The notes: generated by a model from the sequence alone, not told the origin. A stretch of DNA of 64,000 nucleotides from Pyropia haitanensis (GCA_008729055.1 SDUX01000010.1:868001-932000), one strand, 5' to 3'; counted from the stretch's first letter, positions 23,601 to 34,752 are shown. Numbers and translations: made by a program.

Positions 23601-24836
23601 TCACGCCACCCGCCGGATGAGCGTCAGCCCGTCGCGCATCGGCAGCAGCACCTGCTCCGTCCGCGCGTCGGCGGCAACGCGCTCGTTAAACGCGTGGATG
23701 GCCGCCGCGGTGCGGTTGGCGGCGACCAGGCTCCGCGCCCGCTGCCGCCGCAGCCGCGCCACGTCCCCCTCTGCCGGCGGCGGCGTCGCGGCCGCCGCGG
23801 CGTCAATGCCCGCCTCGGACTCTGGGGTGGCCCCACCGCCGGCGGCGGTGTCGCCCCAGTACTGGACGACGCGGCCCTTGAAGAGCACATTGTCCACCGC
23901 CAGCAGGCCGCCCACCCGCAGCAGCCCGCCGCCAATGCAGCGCTCGTAGTAGTCGGCGTACGCCTTCTTGTCCGCGTCAACGTACACGAGGTCAAACGGC
24001 GCTTCCGCGGCGGCGGCCATGGCGTCCATCGCGTCGAGGGCGGGCCCGACGCGGAGGTCAATCGGCGCGCCGCTGTCGCGCGACGCAAACGCGTCGGCCG
24101 CCGTCGCGGCGACCGCCGCGTCGCGCTCGAGCGTCACCACCACCCCCCCCGCGGGGACGGCCGCCGCCATCGCGACGGCGGCGTAGCCCGTAAAGGTGCC
24201 CACCTCGAGCACCCGCTTGGCGGCGGTGAGCGAGACGAGCATGGCCAGCAGCGCGCCCTGCGAGCGCCCGCTGAGCATGTGCGCGCGGCCGGGGGCGGCC
24301 GCGTCGGTCGCCGCCCGCACCGCCGCCGCCGCCGGGTCCTCGGCCGCCGAGTAGGCGTCGGCGTAGGCGTCGATGGAGGCGGCCCAGGCAGACGCGTGCG
24401 GCAGCGGCAGCGGCGGCGGCGGCCGCCGCCCGCCCGCCGCGGCCGCCGTCGTGGCCGCCGCCGCCGCCAGTGGCGGCGACGACGACGACGGCGCAACGGT
24501 TGCGGCGGCGGCTGGCGGCGCGGCGGCCGCGGCGGCGGCCGCGGCCGCGGCGTCGGCGCGCACCGCGTCGCGGCACGCGACGCTGCACGCCCCCCCAAAC
24601 GCCGCCGCGCAGTCCTCGCACTGGACAAAGACGCGCGCCGCAAACGGCCGCGGGCAGCGGACGTTGCGGCAGTCGGTCTGGGCCGACCAGGGCGTCCCGC
24701 AGTTGACGCACGCCGCGAGCGCGTCGTCGGTGATGGCCTCCCCCATCCGGCCGTCAAAGACGTGGAGGGTGCCGCGGAAGAGCGACGACGCCTTGCCGCC
24801 GCCGCCGCCGCGTTTGGGGTCCCGGCCGGGGGGGGA

Positions 24837-24876
<40 letters not shown>

Positions 24877-26706
24877 CGCCGCCGCCACCCCCAGCAGAGG
24901 GCGACGGCGAGCGCGCGCCGCCAGACGACGACGCCCACGGCGCGTCACCGCCGGGGATGCCGCCGCCGCCGCCGCCGCCCGCGGCGCCCGCCCCCCCGGC
25001 GGCGCCAGCGCCGCCATCGTTGCCGGCACGTGGACGGCCCGCGGGGCGTCGAAGACCCCCCCGCCGCCCCCCCCCCCCACCTGCCCGCCTCCGCTCCCCC
25101 CAGCCGCCGCCGGCGCCACCCCGTCCAGCTCCCCCGCCCGCAGCGCGCGCGCGTACGACACGACCCCCCCCCGCAGGCGCCCGACATTGTCAAAGCCCAG
25201 CACCTGCCCCAGGTACGCCCCCACCTTGACGCACCGGATGCCGCCCGTACAGTAGGTGAGCACCCGCCGCCGCCGGTCGACACCGTCGAGGCGGGCGGCG
25301 AGCGCGGCCCAGGTGTCGGGGAAGGCCGCCGTGTCGAGCGGCACCGCGCCGTCAAAGCGGCCAACGTCCGACTCGTAGCCGTTGCGGCAGTCGAGGACAA
25401 TGGGCGGCAGGGTGGCGGCGTCAGCGGCGGCTGCCGCCGCGGCCGCCCCAGCCGCCGCCTCTGGGTCGTCGGCGGCCACAGCGGCGGCGGCGGCCGCCGC
25501 CGCCGCCGCCGACGCGGGCGCCGCCGTGGCCGACAGCTCGGCGTGCCACTGCGCGGGCGACACCTCCTCCCCCGCCGCGGACCAGTCCAGGTCGAGGCCC
25601 GCGCCCTCGGGCGCCGGCGTCGACGTCGCGGCGGGGCCGTAGGAGAAGCCGTCGGCGAGCACCTGGTGCCGCGCGCGCACGTGGAGCGCCTCAAATGGCA
25701 CCTCCTCGGCGAGCGACACGACGCGGTCCCGGTTGACATAGACGCCGCGGAGCTCGGCGGGGACGGCGTAGTAGGCGCGCGCGGCGGCCTCGTCTTCCCC
25801 CCCACCCACAGCCGCCACAGGCGGCGTCGCCGCCGCGGCCACTGCGCTACCGCCCGCGCCGCCCCGCGTCGACGCCTCGGCCGCCGCGGCCGCCGCGGCG
25901 ACCGCCGCCATCACCGCCGCCGGCGGGTGGCCGTCCCCCCCCTCCCCCAGCGCCGCCACAAACGCCTCCACCGTCTGCACGGGCACCGCCATCTGCGCGT
26001 TGACGCCCTCCGCCGCCACGTACACGCGACCCGTCGCGCCGTACACCCCCCACACCCGTGACAGCGTCGCGGCGAGCGCGCCCGCGTCGGCAACGGGCAT
26101 GAACCGGTAAAACGACAGCGCCTCCACCGCCGTCACGCCCGTGCCGCCCGCGGCGAGCGCCGCGGCCAGCGGCGCCATGGACGCGGGCACGCCGGGCGGC
26201 GCGGCGGGCAGCTCCACGCTGACGTACAGGTCGGTGCCCGCCGCGTCGGCGGCGGCGACGGCGGCGGCCAGCTGGGCGACGCTGCCCAGGCGGGTGCCGC
26301 CGGGGAGGACCGCGACGAGCGCCGGCCGGCCGCCGCCATCGTCCGTGGCGGGGAGGAGGCCCTTGCGCGCCAGCGCGGGCGCGGCGGCGACGAGGCCGTC
26401 GCGGATCGCCGACAGGACGGGCGCGAGCGACGCGGCGGGGCGGGTGGGAGCGCCGTCGCCGCCGCCGTCGGCGGGGGAGGGGGAGGGGAAGAGGAGGGCG
26501 CGGGGGATGTCGACGCGCCGCCGGACGAGGCGGCGCGGGAGGCCGAGGCGGCGGCGGAGGTCGGGCGGGATGCTCACCCGCAGGGTGGCCGTCGCGCGCG
26601 CCCCCGGGGGGGGGGTTGCGCCAGGGGGGGGGTGCCCCGAGCCGACGGCGACGGCAGCCGCCGCGGCCGGGCGGCGCGGCTGTGCCGGCCGCCTTGGTTG
26701 CCAGCG

Positions 26707-26741
<35 letters not shown>

Positions 26742-26939
26742 TGGCCAGGGAAAGGGCGCCGGCGGCTGCTGGGCGAGCGACGCGGCCGGCGGCGCCGCCG
26801 ACGCGGCGCGGCGGCCGCGGCGGGCCGGCAGGCCGCCGCGTCGGCGGCCGCCGGCGGCGAGGGCGGGCAGCGAGCGGAGGAGCGGCAGCGGCCGCCGCGG
26901 CGCCAGCGCGGCCGACGCGACGACCGCAAAGGCCGACAT
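23601..26939 (-). CDS. Organelle-leader TrhO-type tRNA U34 hydroxylase fused to an O-methyltransferase
   Basis: Predicted bifunctional tRNA-modifying enzyme. The start at 26939 opens a leader (MSAFAVVASAALAPRRPLPL) rich in Ala/Arg/Ser, as in plastid or mitochondrial import signals. The TrhO/UPF0176 part follows: GRVYVAAEGVNAQMAVP, the rhodanese fold with IVLDCRNGYESDVG and active-site loop YCTGGIRC, then the family's zinc-type tail (CVNCG, CRNVRCPRPF, CEDC, CSVAC). The last 300 residues are a class I O-methyltransferase of the CCoAOMT/YrrM type: VLEVGTFTGYAAVAMA (SAM motif), DLVYVDADKKAYADYY, LLAVDNVLFKGRV, LLPMRDGLTLIRR. In bacteria TrhO makes 5-hydroxyuridine at U34 and TrmR (YrrM) methylates it. 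Frame changes occur at G10/G9 26606-26632 and around C7 24991-24997 and G8 24828-24835. No stop codon separates the zinc tail and the methyltransferase, which share a frame. The TrhO call is firm; the linked pathway is inference. Confidence 0.85.
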
Positions 26940-27951
26940 GGCCGCGTCGCGTCGGCGCCGGGGCGCGGCCGCCGGCGGCTGGCTGGCTGCGTCAGCGGTG
27001 GTAGACGACGCAGCAAGCAACGTAAGAGGCACAAAACAACAAAAAAAAAAAAAAAAAAAAAAAAAAGGACAGACGCGGGGGAAGGAGAAGGGGGGTGGGG
27101 GAGGAGGGGAGGGCGACGGCGGTGGGGGGGCGGGCGGGGGGGGGGGGAGTCGGACGAGCCGCAGCCCGCGGCCAAACGCGGCGGCCGCCGCGGCGGGTGC
27201 GGTTTTGGCCGGGACGGCGGCCAGCGGCGTGGCCGGGGGCCCCGCGCGGCCGCGGCGATGAGATGAGCGCCGCGGCCGCGCCGAGATATTCCGCCCACAG
27301 CCGCCGCTGGTGGATCGCGGGTGCCACTTCCACGGTCAATCCCCGGCCGCGAGGGGAGCTGCCGGGGCCGCGGATCCGCACGGCGGTTGGGGCGCGCGCC
27401 ACGCGACGCGGCGGCAGCGCCCTACCGCCGAGCGTCCGGTGCGGAGATGCTTTGCTGCTCGCGGACACGGCAAAAAAAAAACGAAAAAAGACAACGACAG
27501 AGAGACACACCCGTTGACCATCTCAAGGGCTGGCAAGGAGGCAAGCCACGAGCCCCGCGCGGCGCTCTCTTTTCATCATCCTACAGCAACCCTATCTCTC
27601 TCTGCGTTTCTATACAACCGGCCGCAACCACAGCCCGCCACCGGCTCACACGCCGCCACTGTACCGTGTGCGGGCGCATCAGGCGATGCGCCAGCCGGCG
27701 GTCGTGCGCCACGGGTGTGGGCGCGCACAACGCCAGGCGGCGCTGGGCGGCGCGGCGCGGCGCGGCGGGAACAGCGCCGCCGCCTTGCGCACCACCCACC
27801 AGGGCCCCACGCCGCCGCTCGCGTCACGACGCTGGCCCCCACACCCCCGCCGTACCCCACCCGTGCAGCGCAGAGCGGCGGGGCCATCCGCGTCGCCGCC
27901 GCCGCCGTCACCGCCCCCGCGGGCGGGGACGCCCGAGCGGCGACGCGTACC
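26940..27951. other. Intergenic region with a long poly-A/poly-T tract
   Basis: 5' flank of the hydroxylase-methyltransferase gene and 3' flank of the unknown gene at 27952. A tract of about 25 A on the plus strand (27040-27066), poly-T on the coding strand of the minus gene, lies about 100 bases before its start codon. A second A-rich patch is at 27470-27500. No gene is recognised. Confidence 0.45.
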
Positions 27952-29600
27952 CTACGCCTCCCCCTTGCGGGCCTCGTCGGTCAGCGCCGACAGCTCCACC
28001 GACGCGCGTTTCCGCGCGCTCCGCCGCCGGTCCGACCCGCCCAGGGTGGAGTTGAGGGAGCGGAGCCACGTTGGCGGCAGCCGCACCTCGGAATCCACCG
28101 GCGGCGCCACCGCCGGCGGGTCCGCGCTGCCCGCGGCGCCCACACCCGCCGGCGGCGGCGTCCCCGTCGGCTGCACCTGCACCCGCAGGCGGAGCTTGCC
28201 CAGCGACAGCGCGCCCATGGTCGTGAGCCCCCCCCCCCCCGCGTCGGCCAGCCGGCTGAGCGTCGCGGCCAGCCGCGGCGTGTGCACCGCCACCCCCTCC
28301 GCCGCCGACGCCGCCACCCGCCGCGCCGCGTCGGCGGTGGAGCGGATGGCCAGCGCGAGCACCACAATCGCCGCCGCGACGGCGCGGTCGTGGGCGGCCG
28401 CCCAGCGGCCGGCCACCGCCCGCGACAGCGGGTGCGCGCCGACCGCGGCGGCCGCGACCGCCACCGCGTCGCGCAGCGCGACGATGCCGTTGCCAAAGAG
28501 GAGCGCCCGCACCAGCGCGCGGCGCCAGTAGGGCGCCACCACCCGCGCCGCCGCCCGCGCGTGCGCGGCGTAGGCGCGGAGGACGTCCCGGTTGATCACC
28601 GACCGGCTGGTGAGGGCGGAGAAGGAGGAGAGGAGGTGACCCAGCGTCACCGCCGCGATGGACGTTGGCGCCGCCTGCCACGACGGCGCGCGCGTGACGG
28701 GCGGCCACGCGGGGGGGGCACCACCGCCGCCCGCGCGCCAGCGGGAGGGGCGGCGGCGGGGGGGGCGGGGGGGGACGCCACCGCCGCCTCGGTCATCAGC
28801 GGCGGCGACAGGGCGGCGTCGCCGACGGGGGGGAAGGGCGGCATGGACGGGTGCTCATACCCGAGCGCCTCGTCGTTGGCCGGCGGCCCGGCGGCAGGCA
28901 ACGCCACCAAAGACGGCGACGACGACAACGACGACGGCGACGGCGCGTCGGCGGGCGGTGACGCCCGGCCATGCGCATGGGGCGGCACCGCCGCCGGGTC
29001 GGGAGAGAACGGCGGGTCGTGGGCCACGGGGGACGCCGCCGCGGGCAGCGCAGGGGACGACGCCGCGGCGGGCCGCGGGTCCCCGTGCGGCACCACGACC
29101 GTGTCCTCAATGACGGGGAGTGGCGGCAACGAGGTGTTCACCCCGCGGACTAGACCGGTTGGCGCGTACGCGGGGGCGGCGTCCGCCCCCTCCCGGTCGC
29201 TGCCTGCCCCCTCTGACGGCGGCGCCGACGGCGGGGAGGGGTACTCTTCAGCGGCCGCCAGCGGCGCTGGGGCCGTCGGCGACGGCAGCGGCGGCAGCGC
29301 GTCGTCCCCCCCGCCACCGCCTGGCAGGTGACTGTCGCTCGTGCCGCTGTGGCGCGCCACCTCCTCCGCGACGAGCTCGTCAAAGCTGTTGGCGTCATCA
29401 TCGTCGTCGTCGTTGTGGCCGCCGGCGGCGTCCGCCGGGGAGGCCGCCCAGTCTGGGCCACCATAGCCGGGCGGGGGCACGGGCGCGTCGACGGCGGGGT
29501 AGTGGCCGCCGCCCCCCGCCGGGGAGGCGGTCGGCGTGCCGTTGCTCCGCACCAGGGCGGCCAGGGCAGCGGCGACGGCATCCGTGTCGGCACCATCCAT
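27952..29600 (-). CDS. Unknown protein: acidic Pro/Ala-rich N-half, helical C-half
   Basis: I do not recognise this protein. It starts at 29600 (MDGADTDAVAAALAALVRSN) after a pyrimidine-rich leader. The first 300 residues are Pro/Ala-rich with an Asp run and acidic patches. The second half, from about 28700, reads TSIAAVTLGHLLSSFSALTS and continues as Ala/Arg/Leu-rich helices, including GRWAAAHDRAVAAAIVVLAL, which could be one membrane-associated helix. It ends with KLRLRVQVQPTG and a basic tail before TAG at 27952-27954. The two halves are in different frames that meet at a G8 run (28711-28718). Consistent composition and few internal stops suggest a real gene; function cannot be inferred. 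Confidence 0.55.
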
Positions 29601-30310
29601 GTCGGTCGAGGAGGGGGGGAGGAGCAGAGGGGGTTACAAAAAGAAAATGGGGAGGCAACCAACCCGACAGAGTGGGAAGCACGAACCAGGTGGGGGAGGG
29701 GGGGAGAGGGCGGGAAAGGGAAGGGCAGTGTGGTGAGCGTGGGGTAGCGGGGGAGAGAGATTGGAACCGGCAGACGAGGCAGGCCGTTGACGGGAAATCC
29801 CCCAGTTCAGGTGGAGAACGGGAAAAGAACAATGGTGGGGAAAGAGGGTACCAGTCAACGTAGAACAGAGGGGGAGAGGGTCAGGGTGGGGAAGAGGGGG
29901 GAGGGGCTCGAACGAAACCCGGCCAACACCGCGTCAAAGGCCTGCCTGCCCAGGTGCGCCAGGAGACGTCTGGACGGCAGTGGTGGCCGCACGTCCAGCC
30001 CCCGCCGCGGCCTTGGCAGGCTGCACACCCCAGCGACGGGGGCGGGTAGGGGTCTTGTATTCCCCTCGTTCGCCGGTTGGCAGCCTGGCACTGGGAACGG
30101 GACGGCGCGACGCGCAAGACACACCGTAGCAGCCTGTACCCGGCCAAGCGGCCACACTGACAAGCGCCGCCGCCATAGCACAGCAGCCGCGCGCGCTCTG
30201 GCTGCCAGAGAGGGGGGGGAGAGCGCGCGGTGAGCGGCGGTGGGCGTTGCCGCTGGTCCGACGCTTGGCGATGTGGCGGGAAAGCCGGCGGCGGCGCGTG
30301 CCCGCCGCGC
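29601..30310. other. Purine-rich flank, then mixed-composition intergenic DNA
   Basis: From 29601 to about 29930 the plus strand is strongly A+G rich. On the minus strand this is a CT-rich leader or promoter for the unknown gene at 27952-29600. The remainder up to the dispersed repeat shows no gene. Confidence 0.45.
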
Positions 30311-30577
30311 GCGACGGATGCACATCCACGTCACTCCGACGCGCCGACCGAAACGGCTGCAACAAGTTTCACAACATCAATTATACCATCGTTTGAAATA
30401 CATATAAATACACGGCGCGACTCGCAGTCGAATGCCAGACGTGTTCGGCACGCACGCTCTTAGACGTACACCTCAGAATTGGCAGTGTCTGGCCGGGACG
30501 CGGCTGTCTGGGGGGGCCCCCGCGACACCTGCACAACCCAACGGCACTACTGACTGTTTCTGTATCTGTATTCTGTA
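30311..30577 (+). repeat. Dispersed repeat, copy 1
   Basis: This stretch aligns along its length with 34423-34714. Both begin GCGACGGATG, share ACATCCACGTCACT, GCCAGACGTGT and CTGGGGGGGCCCCC, and end near TATTCTGTA. The copies are diverged with small indels, so they are old. This copy stops immediately before the truncated acyltransferase frame. The two copies suggest a mobile or duplicated non-coding element of about 270-290 bases. Confidence 0.75.
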
Positions 30578-30584
30578 GAGCCCG

Positions 30585-31322
30585 TTGGCTTGGGAGCGCG
30601 TCGCGCTCGTCGAGGAGGGCGGAACGCGCGGCCATGACGACGTCGGCGCTAGCGACCACGGATCCCTTCCCGCTCCTTCCCCCGCCGTGACGTACCTCCG
30701 CCACGTCGATGGCCTCCGCGCGCTCGCCCTCACCGCCGTGCTTGCCTGCCACTTGCACCTTGGTTGCCCCGGCGGCTTCCTAGGCGTCGACGCCTCTTTT
30801 GTCCCCTCCGGCTGCCTCATTTCCCGCTCCATCGTACCGTCCATGGTCGCCGCTCGCTATTCGCTGACCGCCTGTTTCCTGCGGCCGTATTGGCGGCTGG
30901 CGCCCGCGTCGGTCGCGACGGTCGCGGGCGTCGTGGCCGCCGCCGCGGTCCTCTATCCGCCGCGCCTCGCGCGGGCGGCGGGGGTGGCGGCGGTCGACAC
31001 CCTCACCGCCAACGCCAACGCCCTGTACATGGTGCGGGAAGGGGGTTATGGGGACTCGTCCAAGGTCGCCAAGGCGATGCTGCCCACGTGGAGTTTGGCC
31101 GTTGAGGAGCAGTTTCGTCTAATGTGGCCGTCGCTGCTGCTCGCGCTGCTGCGGGGTGGGCACGCGGCGGGGGTGGCGGAGACGGCGTCACCGCCGCCGC
31201 TGGGGGGGGGGTCGGGAGCCTGCCGGCGGCGCGTCGGCGGCTGGCGTGACCACGCCCGCCCCGCCCTCTGCGGGTGGGGTGACGGCCGCGGCGGTCGTTG
31301 CCACGCTGCCCACACGGGGTGA
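30585..31322 (+). pseudogene. Truncated acyltransferase-3 (OafA/YrhL-type) fragment
   Basis: The frame encodes the N-terminal third of a membrane acyltransferase-3 protein. Visible blocks are LRHVDGLRALALTAVLACHL (first membrane helix with the conserved His), GGFLGVDASFVPSGCLISRSIV, FLRPYWRLAPA, and LPTWSLAVEEQFRLMWPSLL. Full-length relatives have about ten membrane helices and 350-650 residues. Here recognisable sequence ends about 60 residues before the TGA at 31320-31322, in Gly/Ala/Arg filler. An ATG at 30634 in another frame (MTTSALATTDPFPLLPP) would join the domain if one more C were present in the C5 run just before GCCGTGACG. Either the gene is a decayed fragment, or its remaining exons were not recognised. 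It sits against dispersed repeat copy 1. Confidence 0.7.
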
Positions 31323-32391
31323 CGGATGTGCTGCGGCGGCACCGGCTGCGCGTCGCCGCGGCGAGGGGGGGGGGGGGAGGGGAGGTAGCCGTGGAAACCA
31401 CGTCCGCCGGGCCGAGCTGAGGCGGAGTCTCCAATGGGTTGCGGCAGGGGGGAAACGATGAGAGGGAGGTGGTGTTGGTGGCGGGCGGCCGTGCCATTGT
31501 TGGTGTCACTCGTCAAGGGGAGACGCGGAGGGGGGAGGGGTGACTGGGTGACGGTGGGTCGGAGGGAGACTGGGGCTCCTACGTGTAGCAAGTGCTGCTC
31601 ATATCTTGAGATCCAACACTTTCGAGGCCCTTTTGCAGCTACCATCGGCGGGACGGTTCATCCGTACGTATATCGCCGAACTGATTGGCTGTGCCCGTCT
31701 CGACCGCAAACTGTGTCTTGTTCGTGAGGTTGACGGCATATTGCGTCCTGTTTGTGAGGTTTAAGGCGTTATGCGTCCGCCTAAGCGGGTGGTATCCCGA
31801 TCTCCCTGGCGGGGGGGGGCGGGCGAGCTACTTGGTGTATCCGGCGTAGATGGCCACCTGTCCGACGAGGGGTACAAGAAGCGAGGCGCGCGGGGGGGAT
31901 CGCACCGGCGGCCGTCGGCTGGCACGTTCGTTTGCCCTCGCGCCCCACCCACCTTCCCCGTGTGGCGCCGTTGGGCGTCCTGTCGGCCGTCTTCTTCTCT
32001 CTCCTCTTGCTTCTTTATCTGGTTTATTCTCATTTCTGCCTGCCTACCTCCGCGGTGGCACGCTCTTTACCCTCACTGTGGGCGCGGGCAACTTCCCGCG
32101 CCTTGCGACCGGCCAGGCCGGCTGGTCTGGTCCGGACCTTATTAAACTGTGCCAACTGGCACACCCGCGTCTGGCAGGCAGGAGTAAACGGTGTATGCAT
32201 ACGCGGGCGTGTCGAGCATGTCTGTACCGTGGTATACCGCAGATGGACGGCGGAGAAGGGGTCGGGGGCGACGGAAAAGAGCTTGAACAACACACCCAGT
32301 CGCTGTCATTTTGCTCTGCATGCACTGCAAGGGCGTTCACACAATAACAGAACTAGAGCAGGAGGGACGCCGCATAGCCATTGACAGTGTT
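31323..32391. other. Intergenic region in the accessory island
   Basis: Lower GC than the gene-bearing parts. It holds an imperfect 30-bp direct repeat at about 31713-31774, built on TTGTTCGTGAGGTT and CTGTTTGTGAGGTT. No further acyltransferase exons were recognised on the plus strand. Confidence 0.45.
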
Positions 32392-32910
32392 TTATTCTTT
32401 GGGTTGCGGCAAACAAAAGAAAAGAAACAACAAAGGATACAAACGCGTGTCCGTGGAGAAAACACGGACGCTCCAACAGCCCACCTGAAGACGACAGATG
32501 TGCGGAGCGTAGTCGCGCAGGGAGGTGGGCGGGAGGCGCGAAGACGACGGACGTGCCGGGCCGGCGAGAGGGGGAGAGCGGCGAGAAGCGGCGGGGTTAT
32601 ATACCGGCGGCGGGCGCCCAGCCAGGGCGCCACAGACCGACCGCGTGCCCGCCCCAGGCGAGCGCACCAAGCGTGGTGCGCCGCAGCCCGCGTCCGCTCC
32701 TGGGCGTGCTGCTCGCCCGCGGCTGCCCGCCTCGGCCCTTGCCGCAGCAAGGGTGTCAGTCGCTGCTACCGTCCGCCCGTGGGTGCAATTTGCACCCTCG
32801 GCCGCCCGCCGCCGACCTGGAGGCTCGAATTGGAGTTTCGCGGAGACAAAGGCAAGTAACAATGCAACACCCACAGCAACGTAACACAGAAGCAGACAAC
32901 GCTGGTACAT
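32392..32910 (-). CDS. Possible small secreted or membrane-anchored protein
   Basis: An open frame of 172 codons starts with MYQRCLLLCYVAVGVALLLA, a plausible signal peptide or membrane anchor, followed by Arg/Ala/Pro-rich sequence with scattered Cys and no known domain. The hydrophobic start is the only supporting evidence. It lies next to the interrupted cysteine-rich secreted peptide on the same strand, which adds slight support. It may be chance. Confidence 0.25.
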   Translation of the reverse strand: MYQRCLLLCYVAVGVALLLAFVSAKLQFEPPGRRRAAEGANCTHGRTVAATDTLAAARAEAGSRGRAARPGADAGCGAPRLVRSPGAGTRSVCGALAGRPPPVYNPAASRRSPPLAGPARPSSSRLPPTSLRDYAPHICRLQVGCWSVRVFSTDTRLYPLLFLFFCLPQPKE

Positions 32911-33105
32911 ACAGAGACATCTATCGAAAGAATGGCAGCGTCGGACGGCAAGGCGGGACGGGCAGCGTGGCATCGCGCCTCTCCCCCCACACGTGAAGCT
33001 ATCCGCCAGACCGTAGAAACACCAAAGGCGGCGGCAATATCGGAGGGAGTGGCCACAGACCCCACAACCGCTCCCCCGGCCCCTTTGCAACGCGCCGCTC
33101 ACCCA

Positions 33106-33384
33106 TCACGGTCCCGTCAAGCCGTGGCACCCCCAGAACGGGCACACCCAGTCGTCCCAGCAGTCCTCATGGCGGCGGCACGCGCGGCAGACGTTGATCG
33201 ACCGCCGCGGGTCGGCAGTCTGGCAGTGGCCGCCGGGCCACGCCCGCTTGACGCACCGTCCGAAGGGGACCCCCTCGCACTAGCAGTTGACGCCATCATA
33301 GCAGCGGCGGGCGGCAGAGGCAGGGGTAGGAACTACGACCACCAGGGCTGTCACCAGCACCAGGAAGGCAAGCGCAAATCGCAT
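33106..33384 (-). pseudogene. Cysteine-rich secreted peptide gene interrupted by an in-frame TAG
   Basis: From the ATG at 33384 the frame encodes a textbook signal peptide (MRFALAFLVLVTALVVVVPT, then PASA as the likely cleavage site). It continues into CYDGVNC and then a TAG at codon 35 (33280-33282). The same frame resumes directly with CEGVPFGRC and runs 57 codons to TGA at 33106-33108. That second part is dense in Cys: HC, VCRAC, EDCWDDWVCPFWGC. The mature peptide would be about 65 residues with 12 cysteines. The dense, even spacing of Cys on both sides shows one reading frame broken by a point change. There is no splice site pair around the stop. No known family was recognised; it resembles secreted disulfide-rich defence or signalling peptides only in general form. 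Confidence 0.6.
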
Positions 33385-34422
33385 ATGGGGGGTAGAGCGG
33401 CGGGCGCGCTCGCCGGTGGTGGTGGTTGGCAGCACTGTAGTTCACAGAATCGAAAGTCACAAATCAAGAGCGAACAGGGTTGAGTCGTTCGGCCAAACCG
33501 CGCAGGCGTTCGGCGACTACGCCATATTTCAGTTTCCAAAACCGAACGCGGTTTGGATGGACTTGATCGGTAACTTGAATTCTCAGAAACGTTTCTTGGA
33601 CAAACGATAAAGACAGTTCGGTGGTCATCCTCCATGGAGCGAAAGAACGGGCGGCGGCGGCGACTCGGGGTGTGGAGCGGGGGGGATGGAGTGGGGAGGA
33701 TGGGCGAGGTGGGAGGGGGGGGGGAGGGTGGGGGGTGAAAGCGGCGGGGGATGGGGGGGGTCGAGGGTTTGACACTGTGCGTCCCGCGAAAAGTGGACTT
33801 GTCGACATCACGAACAAGCCCTGTGTATTGGCTAACACATCGATTCTGCTTGATTTTTCGACAACAACAGCATCCACTTTATGTGGGGTGCACTGGGACA
33901 ACATCCACCACTTGTGGGATGCACTATACTATCAGGAGGTGAGTTTTCAAACCGCCGAGAATGATCAAACCCCTCATAGTACGTACCTCTGGGGGGGGGT
34001 TGGGTCGCATATGATCAAACGCATCAGTCTCGTCAAAACTACGTGCACGTGGCAATTTTCTGGACACGTGTCGTCGGTGCTTGTATCGTTCGGATGAGGT
34101 TTTAGGACTAGTCATCAAATGTGCTTCTTCGAGTACTCACGGCAGGTCCACCACTGTGGATAATTGCCCATATTTGCGCCACGTATGAAGAACGTGGGGA
34201 GTTGGACCATGCAATGGCACCGACGCGGTCGTTCACCAATGTCAATCGGGTATCCCTGCTAAGAACAAACCTCTTTCGGCGAATAGACTTGATAAAAGTT
34301 GCGTCGTAAGTTCGCGGCGGTGCCCCAGCGCCTGTTCGCTCCAGGGCTATTTCTCGGCCAAAATGCCTTGCTTTGGCCGTGCGATAGCCCACATTGGTGG
34401 ACCTGCTCTCAGACCGAGAAGT
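33385..34422. other. Low-GC island segment without a recognised gene
   Basis: A mixed AT-richer stretch unlike its surroundings. A 10-bp inverted repeat (CCAAACCGCG at 33493-33502, CGCGGTTTGG at 33547-33556) sits inside a larger imperfect palindrome. Short open frames on both strands show no domain. It probably holds decayed mobile-element sequence. Confidence 0.4.
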
Positions 34423-34714
34423 GCGACGGATGAACATCCACGTCACTGTGACGCGCCTACTGAATCGGCTGGAACACGTTTCGTGAAAGCAAGTATGACC
34501 TTCAGGGACACAGTACAATTGAGTACACAGCGCGACTTGAAGTCGATTGCCAGACGTGTCTTGCACGCACTCTCAGACAAGCACCACAAGAATGGCGGTG
34601 TCTGCCTGCAGATCCCGGGACGTGGCTGCCACACCGCCTGCCGTGGTCTGGGGGGGCCCCCTGCAACACCAGCACAAGCCAACGGCTCTCTTCGTGGACA
34701 TATTCTGTATTCTG
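34423..34714 (+). repeat. Dispersed repeat, copy 2
   Basis: Diverged partner of 30311-30577 in the same orientation, about 4.1 kb away. It keeps GCGACGGATG at its start and TATTCTGTAT at its end. It ends about 40 bases before the target-site duplication of the hAT-like element. Confidence 0.75.
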
Positions 34715-34752
34715 CACGCCCGACCGCGCTGGACCCCGCGGTGGGTGGGGCA

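Noticed and set aside
27040..27066. Poly-A tract as the scar of a retroposed gene
   Set aside because: No processed gene copy or target duplication lies next to it; it is in the 5' flank of the minus-strand enzyme gene.
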